NCBI GenBank assembly: GCA_037693485.1
Contig: CM075350.1
Span: 127,532,001 to 127,596,000 of the forward strand
Direction of reading: 5' to 3'
DNA from: Kitagawia praeruptora
Taxonomy: Eukaryota; Streptophyta; Magnoliopsida; Apiales; Apiaceae
DNA length: 64,000 bases
In this document: positions 55,850-64,000 of the stretch, one piece after another
Layout of the letters: every line of letters starts with the position of its first letter
Position numbering within the stretch: the first letter of the stretch is position 1
Made by a program: the position numbers and the translations under genes
Notes under the pieces: generated by a model
What the model saw: only the letters and a program-made list of their open reading frames with translations
Told to the model about the DNA's origin: nothing
The model's database searches: none

Positions 55850-56521
55850 TGTTTTCATTGATGAAATGTTTGTCAATGTAAGTGTACTTTGTCATACTAA
55901 CTGGACCACAAGCAATATTTGTTGTAGGCTTGTAGGTCGTCACGGTAGAAGTTTTATTGAAATGTGAGACATGTTTGCACACAAAATCTCTAAGAAATAT
56001 TTAGTTCATATTGTCTCAGCAACCTCACAAGTCATACCCATACATGAGCCTATCTTTTTTGAGTTTGGTAATATACTCATTTTACAGAAAATATTTAAAC
56101 CCGAACGTGGAAACTTGCTCTGCTTTACAAAAATATGCATATTCTTTAAAAGGATTAATATCACGAACACTTTCTCTCTTTAGGATCTAAATCTTAAACC
56201 TACATAATCGGAAGGAATTATAATTTGAATTCCTTCTTTGCTCAGCATACTTACTAAATATACAAAACCTCACAAAAACCAAGATTACTAAAGAAAATAG
56301 TGATGCTAAAGCAGAACTTAAAATTAAACTGAGATATACTGAAACAAGACTTTACCTGATTCATAACTGAAACAAGACTAGTTGAAATCATTAGTAGATG
56401 TCATAACGAGTAGCATTCCTCTGATTCAACTGAGATTCCGGGTTTTTCATTCCTTATACGTTAAAACTCCTTCCCACAATTCATTCATTTAGTTGGTTTG
56501 TGCTTGAGCTTCTGTGGGCTT

Positions 56522-57477
56522 TCATGTGGACCGCCAACTGACTTCCACCTTCAACACACCTTTACTGCAGCTTATATCATAGGTACTTGTTCCTTCTTTA
56601 CTAGCCTCAAATTTGACAATCTTTTCAACTATCTTATCACTGTCTTGTTCAACCATCTCATCATTGTCGCAACCATTTAGGCCAAATTGTAGAATGAGCT
56701 TATGTCCCAGAGGCACAGCTATGATATCTCGCGATAACGGAATGACTCCATTACCCATTTGAATTTTCTCACCAGGGCTTTTGCAGAAGATGATGCTTGA
56801 ATATGCAGGGTCTTGGATTGCGCTCGTCCTGGCAGCTACAACTCCGTAAAGTTTAAATTGATTAGATACATTGGTCAACGTAACCTTCACATGGGCTTCC
56901 ACAGCAATTTCGAATATTGCATAAAAGACCATGAGATGTCTGAAGCCATCTTCTGACATGATGTATTTGAATCGAGGTATGGAAAGTTTGCCGGGCCGAA
57001 AATGGGGATACTTCAAAGTAATAGTTTTATGGACAACACCAAACAGATATAAACTAATTGAAAACCCATCTTTGGCGCGAATTGATGATTCAATATGAGC
57101 ATTTGGTATAATATGATCCAAAGATGTAAGTACTGGCTTACTAGTTAAATCTAGTTGCTTGTCGACGTCCTTGTAGCCTTCAAAAGTATGGTACTTGAGC
57201 ATTGTGCTACTGATGTCTTCATCTACCATGTCATCATCTTTAAATAGGTACTGGCAACCATTTACTTCATCCTTGCACACAATTATGCCTCGCAGCTTAT
57301 CAATAGGTCCTTTGTATGCCACTCTGTACACCTCTGCCAATTCCTTCAAAAAAACACAACTTTAGCATTACCATCGACAAGCCTCGCCTTGTGCAAAGGG
57401 TTTAACAAAAGCTAATATGAAACCTTGCCCATAATTAAAGTGAGAAACAATTAAGAAAATATAGAATTACTAACCAT
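56522..57477 (-). CDS. DUF6598-domain-like protein
   Basis: Two coding exons: 57475-57477, which holds only the start ATG, and 56522-57343. The intron is GT-AG (ATG|GTTAGT...TTTGAAG|GAA). The product has 274 residues and the frame is open to TGA at 56522-56524. The C-terminal half carries features of the plant DUF6598 domain: HLMVFYAIFEIAVEAHVKV (about residue 160), LYGVVAARTSAIQD, GNGVIPLSRDIIAVPLG and the end phrase VLKVEVSW. The family has no known biochemical role. Without the upstream ATG exon the frame would lack any ATG near its start. Family call is from remembered pattern. Confidence 0.62.
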
Positions 57478-58022
57478 GGCTGTGAGTTGTGATACAATTC
57501 ACTAGACGAAACTCGCAAACAAAAGCCTGGAAGAACGAACGATAATTCTTAGCATAAAATAATTAGTGTGTCTGAGTATAAAGGATTTTTTGCTATCCGA
57601 ATTCACATCCAAATTTAAAAATATGCTTTTTTTATATATAAATTGAGACCTGTATTTTATATTTTGGGAATATATTTATTTAATATTCGATTCATTTTTG
57701 AATTTGAATATATATAAAAAGTATTGCACCCCTTTTAAATGTTTTAATAATTTATAAAATTTTGAATTACATTAAATTTTAATTTTTTCCAAATCACATT
57801 AGATTTTAAGTTTTATTTTTATTAAATTTGACCGAATTGCTAAATTTTAGATGAACCTTGATTTTAAAATCCTATTTACAATCTAAATGAAAATACACTC
57901 AAACTTTTAAATATCCGAAAAAAGTCTTTGGAATAAATAATTGTACACACCAATAACTAAACGTTTGTTTCCTGTTTACTATCTGAATACCTGAGCGGGA
58001 AAAAAAAGTGATTGCGAGGACG
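57478..58022. other. Divergent intergenic region
   Basis: Lies between the minus-strand DUF6598-like gene and the plus-strand exon at 58023. A TATA-like TTTATACT on the minus strand near 57576-57583 could serve the former. Confidence 0.35.
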
Positions 58023-58173
58023 ATGGAATGGGTGAAAAGAGACATAGAATTCGGGTTGGAAGATTCCATGAGATGTAAAAGAGGTCGATTTGATAGTATA
58101 CATCGATCACTTAGCCATGGATTTGCCGATCCTCCTTGGATCGCCAAACAACTCGCTTTCACCGTCAACGATA
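58023..58173 (+). CDS. Candidate first exon of an unknown gene
   Basis: ATG at 58023 opens MEWVKRDIEFGLEDSMRCKR and continues through GFADPPWIAKQLAFTVNDK to a donor-like GTCTGTCC at 58174. Residue composition looks like a real protein, but I do not recognise it. The large LTR element begins 270 bp downstream, so any following exons are displaced or lost. Confidence 0.3.
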
Positions 58174-58440
58174 AGGTCTGTCCTATTATACTCTATTTGT
58201 TTTTTCTTGCCCCTCTGTTTAGTTTTGTTGGGAATTGAACTAAACTTGGATTCTTTGCATTATTATTATTACCGTTTTCCAAGTGTGTATTCAAGGACAC
58301 ATGCTAAAAATTCGTGCTCGTTTAGTTGTTGAATTTTGATTGATAGAAATTTCATTAATAATTATGGACCCACCGCATAACAAAAATCTCCACCAATTAA
58401 AAATTTTCAACTCATCAAATATGGATTCTTAGCATGTACC

Positions 58441-59430
58441 TGTTGTGCCCAAAATTTGTAATGGGTTTAATTTCAGGCCCATGGATATTTGGGGGCCCAA
58501 TTGGAGTGGTTTGAATAATATTTGAGGTTTAGCTGTAGAGGTTCCGTTGTGGAGGTGGAAAGTTTGAGGGAAGCTCTTGAGGTGGAAAGTTTGAGGGAAG
58601 CTCTGGAGGTGGAAAGTTTGAGGGAAGCTCTAGAGGTTCCACTATGGAGGTACGAATATGGAGGTAGCTCTGGAGATTCCGCTGTGGAGGTATGGGTTTA
58701 AATGAAGTTGTGGAGGTGTACATTTGAGGGGTAGCTCTGGAGGTGGAGGTTCGGTTTAGAGGGAAGCTGTATAGGTGCAGGTGTGCTTACAGGCTCCACC
58801 TCTGTCTAACAGAAGTAAAGTTGGACAAGGACTCTTGTTCCTAAACTTTAGGAGCACGGAAATGGACTCAAGAGATGGACTTTGAGATGGATTCTACTAC
58901 ATCAAATGGGATATACACGTTATATACATAATATATGTGGATAATTACATGAAAATACATGGATAAATGGACTTCTAGTGTTATACTTCGAGTAGGACTC
59001 TACTAGGCAGCTGGCTAATTCAAGGATAATGCATATTTCAGGGGGAAAACACATCAAAAACGTGGCTTATTGCTCAAGAAAGGAGTCCATGACCTAAAGA
59101 ACTACATCGGGGCTTGATTCCTATAAATAGGATATGTAGGCAGTTGGCAAGGGGGTTCGGAATTTCACTTCTCTCTACACAAGGCACGTGTAACCTTAGT
59201 GATACTTTCCCGGGCACATCTTGGTCGGAATTTAGTGCCATATTGCCCGGTGACCTTGCCGATTCAGCCCCAAAACACCACAAATCTCCACCCGCTCCGG
59301 CAGCTGGAGCTGAAGCTGCCAGCTGAAGCTGCGGACGTGCGAACCTGCTTCAACGTCCGATATCCAAGGACAAATTCGGTTATTCCAGCGATATTCTCTC
59401 GGGGTGTTGTTGCGGAATTTTCTCACAACA
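58441..59430 (+). repeat. 5' LTR of LARD-like element
   Basis: Tips TGTTGTGCCC and TCTCACAACA. TATA box TATAAATA at 59122-59129. Contains the 27-bp minisatellite at 58552-58632 and many GAGGT(T/G) words. Confidence 0.82.
58552..58632 (+). repeat. 27-bp minisatellite, three units
   Basis: GAGGTGGAAAGTTTGAGGGA plus AGCTCT(T/G/A) starts at 58552, 58579 and 58606; partial units continue to about 58760. Confidence 0.9.
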
Positions 59431-59434
59431 TTTT

Positions 59435-59451
59435 TGGCGCTAGAAGGAGGG
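59435..59451 (+). other. Primer-binding site of LARD-like element
   Basis: TGGCGCTAGAAGGAGGG begins four bases after the LTR. It is of the TGGCGCC type used by Tat/Athila-like elements; the exact tRNA was not matched. Confidence 0.65.
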
Positions 59452-60055
59452 GAATCTCTAATCTTTTGAGAAGAACACTGTCTAAAACCTCCGGCGATGA
59501 TCGTACCTTGAAGAACGATGGAGGTGATCGTGAAGTTAGCATGAAAAGAAGGTCACTAAGCGAGGATTTCATGGATTGAATTCCACGTATGGGCAAGAGA
59601 ATCGTTACTCTGGAAAATAACCGGAAAAGATGGAGAAACGGAGGAAAAATCATGGCTTAATGGAAGAAAGGCGAAGAAGAAGGGAGGTGATTACCTTCAT
59701 TCCAGTCGTTCGGTGGTGAAAAGGCTTAAAGATGATATATGGATCAGAGATGCACGTATTTTTGGCTTGATGAGAGAGGCCCGAAAATGAGGTTATGTGA
59801 TGAGAGCTTCTCTGACCCGACAGCTTCCCATGTCAGGGGTGCTGATATGTTTAACTAGACAGGTGAAGCTGAACATCTACCTGCTAGTGGAGGTACGACC
59901 ATCTAGAGAGGTTTGGTCGAGAGTTTCTAATGTCAAAGACAAGAGAGACCTCAATCTCGAGGTTGCACCTATGGAGGAAGGTTCCCGTAAGGTTGGAGGT
60001 TCAATCTCAGTGTATATGAGATAGCACCCCGAATTATCTCAAAATTCAGGAATTT

Positions 60056-60436
60056 GTGTACGGTCCCAAGCTAGAGCTGAAGATGGAAGATCTGAACACA
60101 AAGCTTGCCCAGGAAAGGTTTGCTAAGAAGGAAAGAAGGGAGGAAGCCTATGAAGCTGGCTACAACATTGCCATCAACGACTATATCAAATCCACTCACC
60201 TCAGGTTCCCTGACCTAGACTGGTCCCAGCTTGGCAAAGATGCTGTTAAAGCGGTGGAGGATATGAAGAAAAAGGAGGCTGCCAAAATCAAGGTGGATGA
60301 AGTGAATCCAGCTGTTAAGGAGAATGAGGTGGAGGTTCCCATGAAAGAGATAGCTAAAGCTCAGGCAAATGCCTCCAACATAGCTGCTCCCATTTCTCCT
60401 GTTCCAACAATCCAGGAACATGCCTATTGGAGGTGA
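60056..60436 (+). CDS. Short ORF in LARD-like element, unknown
   Basis: 126 residues: MYGPKLELKMEDLNTKLAQE, then YEAGYNIAINDYIKSTHLRF, DLDWSQLGKDAVKAVEDMKK and a Val/Glu-rich tail. It is mostly helical and charged, with no enzyme motif. It resembles the tail of gag-like proteins from some plant elements only in style. Codon use looks coding over residues 9-100. The start given is the first in-frame start-like codon (TTG/ATG ambiguous), so the true start may differ. Confidence 0.4.
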   Translation: MYGPKLELKMEDLNTKLAQERFAKKERREEAYEAGYNIAINDYIKSTHLRFPDLDWSQLGKDAVKAVEDMKKKEAAKIKVDEVNPAVKENEVEVPMKEIAKAQANASNIAAPISPVPTIQEHAYWR

Positions 60437-62520
60437 ACCTGTGTGGGAAAGAAGGTACGAACCTCCCGACTGAGGAGGTGCAGATAAATGCGAACCTCTT
60501 GACCAAGGTAGTACAAATGAACCAGGTTCGCAGTTGAAGCTGTTTATTCAATCTATTGGATATTTAGTTGTAGCTGGACATGGAGATGGGAAAGGTGCAG
60601 GTGAAGAGGTGTAAGTACAGATGTGAAGGTGCAGGTACCTCACGTAAAAGGAAATGAAATAGAAGTTCACCATGGAGGTGCTCAGAAAAGAGAACCTCCA
60701 ACATTGCTTTCGAGCTACAGACAACAAAGGCATGAGGAATGAGGATCATGGAAGAAGTTCAACTACTGGAATTAACAAGGAGTCGAATAACAAGAACCTC
60801 TACAGGAAGATTGAAGAGCAAGGGAAATAATATGGGTCAATCATGGCGGTTTTAACACGCAACTTGAGGTTCGACAGTTGAACCCGGAGCTTCCACTACA
60901 ACAAGCTACTAAAGTTGGTTGAGGTTCTCTAAAGGATCCACCTTATGCCATGACAAAATTCACTACAGGATTCTTAATGTAGAAGAACGAAAAAAACATG
61001 TTATCAGGTAGCCTTATTGGAGGAACCTCACGATGAAGGTTCCAGTTTGTCGGGGGGTAGTACCACCCATGGCATTGATGCAAATGGCTGCTCTAATAAA
61101 GGATAATGAAGGCAAGGCGCACTATGTGGAAGTTATGACTAAGGATAAGAAAAAAGGTACAAGGGAACCTTTCGGAATTCTTGGTTGGTCATGTGGCAGC
61201 ACCTACAGAAGTAGGTGAAAGAAAGTTATAAGGGTGCTCATAACAGAAGCTTAACCAATAGTGGAAGGTTAAAGGCATTGAGCAAAGGTGCCAAAGGTAT
61301 AATTTAGGTGAAGCTGAAGCTCCAACAAAAAAAAGGCATCAGGGAAGCTAAAGGCGAATTGGTACCTCTTATAAACTAAAAGAGGAGAGTGACTTATTCT
61401 GAAAAATACAGTAGAAGAAGCATATGAAGCATCTATGGTGATCAGCTGATAGAGGAGCCAACAATAAGATTAAAGAGGAAGCTCCAGGAAAGGAACCATC
61501 TCAGCTCGTGAAAGCTTCAAGCAATATAATTATGGTAATCATCATGATGAAGAATCTCGAGGAGGTTTTCATACTGTAAGCCCCTTAGGCACAATAAATT
61601 GGAAGGTGTCTCACAAAGAGGTTCCCCTGCCATAAGCTTCTCAAATATTGGAAGCTGGAATTTGGGAATACTTTATGGAAGGAATTGCAAAAGGAGTAGA
61701 TGTTAATAATCTCAATAAAATTCTGGAAAAAATGCTATTGGATGAAGAAAGAGGTACGAATGACCTCTCGATTATTAAAGGAAGAGGTGTGAGGTTCACA
61801 TATATAGCTACCTACCAATGGGCGGATGCAGAATGGAAATCTAAGTTAAAGGCATGAAAGCAAGAACCTCTCAAAGGAAAAATCACCAGAAGCTAGGGAA
61901 GCTTGAGAAATAATGGAGCTACAACTTTGTACGCTAAGGTAGTGGAAGAAAATCAGGTGTGAATGAAGACACCATCTCAGTATTGGTAGAGGTCAGTAAT
62001 CCTAATGAAATATGAAGGATCGAAAGGCAACCTGGGTGGCACATGAGCGAAATATTCATCTCAGTTTCGAAGTTGAACCTTACAAGGAGGCTGTTATCTA
62101 TCAAGAGGTAGCTCCCCTAAAGGCACTATCATTGGCAGCTTTCTTATTAATAGGATGGGGGAAAGGCTAAAATACCTGGTAACATATATACTAGGAGATA
62201 GTGGCAGAAGCTACCAAGTGAAGGTCAAACAAAGAAGAGTAACATGGTCTTTCATGGGTATTACAAGTCGTGGTTGCTTCTTCTATGATACCTCTTGTTT
62301 CTTACAATGAGTACGCTCACGTAAGCTTAGAGATTCATGGTGAAGGATGGTCGAACCTGGCTACAGATTATATAAGGTTCCTCTTGCATAAAATGGCTAC
62401 AAGGAACCAGGGGGTAGTGGATACTGCCCAGGATGACATCTTGAAAGTGCTAAATTTTCAAGCAAACGGGATTTTGATGCAAATTAATCAGGTTTATTGA
62501 TATTCATTTGCGGGTTGAAG
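60437..62520 (+). other. LARD interior without coding capacity
   Basis: Many stops in all frames. Dispersed words GAGGTTC/GAACCTC, GAAGCT and AGGAACCTC recur on both strands through the region. No polymerase motif is seen. Confidence 0.55.
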
Positions 62521-62529
62521 GTTCATTCT

Positions 62530-63245
62530 TTTCACCAGCTGTTGCAGCAGTTACAGCAGCTTCCTTGGTATTAACCTGCTGGTTGCAGGTTGGTTGGTTT
62601 CAGCTGCTGGAGTAGCTTCTTCGGATTTTACCTGCTGGTTGCAGGTAGCTTCTTTGGTATTCACCTGCTGATTGCAGGTAGCTTCCTTGGTATTAACCTG
62701 CTGGTTGCATGTTGATTGGTTTCAGCTGCAGGAGCAGCTTCCATGGTATTAACCTGCTGGTTGCAGGTTGATTGGTTTCAGCTGCAGGAACAGCTTCCTT
62801 GGTATTAACCTGCTGGTTGCAGGTTGATTGGTTTCAGCTGCAGGAGCAGCTTCCTTGGTATTAACCTGCTGGTTGCAGGTTGATTGGTTTCAGCTGCAGG
62901 AGCAGCTTCCTTGGTATTAACCTGCTGGTTGAAGTTGATTGGTTTCAATTGCTGGAGCAGCTTCTTCGGATTTTACCTGCTGGTTGCAGGTTGATTGGTT
63001 TAAGCTGCAAGAGCAGCTTCTTTGGTGTTCACCTGCTGGTTGCAGGTAGCTTCTTTGCTATTCACCTGCTGGTTACAGGTAGCTTCTTTGGTATTAACCT
63101 GCTGGTTGCATATTGGTTGGTTTCAGCTGCTAGAGTAGCTTTTTTGGATTTTACCTGCTGGTTGCAGGTAGCTTTTTTGGTATTTACCTGCTGGTTGTAG
63201 GTAGCTTCTTTGGTATTCACCTGCTGGTTGCAGGTTCATTGGCTT
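62530..63245 (+). repeat. Composite 56/33-bp minisatellite with hairpin core
   Basis: At least twelve units share ACCTGCTGGTTGCAGGT. Long units have a 56-bp period (for example 62761, 62817, 62873) and add TGATTGGTTTCAGCTGCAGG. Short units have a 33-bp period (63010-63110) and add AGCTTCTTTGGTATTC. The shared core is an inverted repeat, ACCTGC-TGGTT-GCAGGT. Confidence 0.92.
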
Positions 63246-63793
63246 CACCTGATGGCAGCAAGTTCATTGGTTTAATCTACAATCTGCAGGTGCACATTCG
63301 TGTGGAGCTTCCCAATATTTTCTAGCTCGGGATATTCAAGCATGGCTTGGACGGATTTGGATATTGGAATTTTGGAGATACCTCCCCAGTAGACACCTTT
63401 GGTTAAGGATTCGGTGGACCTCTTTAGGCTTGGGAGAGATAAAACGGTTTATTAGGTACGACTATCACATTTAGGTTCAGGTTTTGATATGTTTAGTCAT
63501 CACTAAAATGTATGTCATTTTATTTGCATGACTTATGTGGATTATATGTTTACATGATCTATGTGGATTATATGTTTATGTGTTTATTTGTTCTTTGTTT
63601 ATGTGTGAATCTTGAATGGTTGGATCTAGTTCTTTATTATCGTTAGTCATATGCTAAATAACTAGGGGTAGTAGGGTATGGACCTTCTAGGTAGATTATC
63701 TTAAGTATGAACCTTTTAAGTACGGACCTCCGTGGGGAGTATGGACTTGATCTTTAAGATAGTGGGAGTATTTAGGAACCTCTTATGGAGACT

Positions 63794-63965
63794 GGCTCGT
63801 GAAGTTCCTATGCTTATAGGATCGCGAGGTGCCTTAATGGAGTCTGGCTCGTGAAGTTCCTATGCTTATAGGATCGCGAGGTGCCTTAATGGAGTCTGGC
63901 TCGCGAAGTTCCTATGCTTATAGGATCGCGAGGTGCCTTGATGGAGCCAGGCTCGCGGAGTCTCT
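63794..63965 (+). repeat. 52-bp minisatellite, three units plus part
   Basis: GGCTCG(T/C)GAAGTTCCTATGC starts at 63794, 63846, 63898 and (variant) 63950. Each unit includes CCTATGCTTATAGG and TCGCGAGG. Confidence 0.93.
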
Positions 63966-64000
63966 TGGCATATGGAATGGAAGCTGGAATGGAATGGAAG

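Larger units (their letters stand above)
43954..56431. repeat. 1.1-1.2-kb tandem duplication, copy A split by the Sirevirus
   Basis: Copy A is 43954-44034 plus 54172-55231; copy B is 55232-56431. Both begin with GATA(TA)CTAATTGTAGAC, share CATTTCCTGATCTTGAAA-type words, the bHLH79-like fragment and the tail GTAGCATTCCTCTGATTCAA. They differ by scattered substitutions and small indels (copy B has an extra stretch near 55375-55440). The Sirevirus inserted into copy A at TATAT after the duplication. Confidence 0.88.
58441..64000 (+). mobile_element. Large LTR element, 5' part, apparently non-coding (LARD-like)
   Basis: A 990-bp LTR with complementary tips (TGTTGTG...CACAACA) is followed by a TGGCGCTAGAAGGAGGG primer site. 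The next 4.5 kb to the window end have no gag or pol. The only coherent frame is a 126-residue Glu/Lys-rich ORF. Three minisatellites are present. The 3' LTR is outside the window. A non-autonomous derivative of a Tat/Ogre-like Ty3 element is the best guess. Confidence 0.75.

Noticed and set aside
58529..58723. Minus-strand Pro-rich ORF (LPSNFPPP repeats), extensin-like
   Set aside because: It is the antisense translation of the 27-bp minisatellite in the LTR.
62880..63200. 106-residue ORF with repeated WL/Phe units
   Set aside because: Reading frame through the hairpin minisatellite; unit lengths of 56 and 33 bp do not keep one frame.

Overview
The window is nuclear DNA of a flowering plant. 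Genes carry GT-AG introns, plant families are present (nucleoredoxin, cinnamoyl-CoA-reductase-like, bHLH79-like, DUF6598-like, methylmalonate-semialdehyde dehydrogenase), and most of the sequence is AT-rich plant transposon DNA (chromovirus, Copia, Sirevirus, Helitron, Tourist, Stowaway, hAT, SINE). A eudicot, probably an asterid, is my inference; I cannot name the species. All exon structures were read by eye from splice sites and conserved residues.

Layout. 1-1968: probable remnant of a Ty3-type LTR. 2227-3990: AT-rich tandem duplications. 4619: Helitron 5' terminus, invaded by a decayed chromovirus (4983-10631, 5-bp target duplication TATGA). 10637-12684: no recognisable gene. 12685-14028: a 1.34-kb solo LTR with perfect GCTGA duplication. 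14308-14952: tail of a methylmalonate-semialdehyde dehydrogenase gene, broken. 15218-16686 (minus): cinnamoyl-CoA-reductase-like gene with a nonsense codon and no last exon. 17640-20093 (minus): complete four-exon nucleoredoxin-like gene with no catalytic CxxC. 20834-29292: a field of MITEs, hAT and SINE pieces and microsatellites. 29919-31757 (minus): two Helitron 3' ends and a complete six-exon RPA70-like gene. 32-34 kb: AT-rich tandem repeats, some with GC-rich hairpins. 36674-37034: Tourist MITE. 37758-41698 (minus): Copia element whose reverse-transcriptase core is deleted. 41969-43388: long inverted-repeat element with a Stowaway inside. 44035-54171: a very young Sirevirus-like Copia element with a third ORF. 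It sits in one copy of a 1.1-kb tandem duplication (to 56431) that holds bHLH79-like gene fragments. 56522-57477 (minus): DUF6598-like gene. 58441 to the window end: 5' LTR and interior of a large, apparently non-coding LTR element with three minisatellites.

Only three genes look intact: the nucleoredoxin-like, RPA70-like and DUF6598-like genes. The points most worth following are the RPA-only Helitron, the Sirevirus with a palindrome scattered through LTRs and coding sequence but missing from its third ORF, and the cysteine-less nucleoredoxin. Elements are dated relatively from LTR mismatches counted by eye: about 0.5% for the Sirevirus and about 3% for the chromovirus and the minus-strand Copia.
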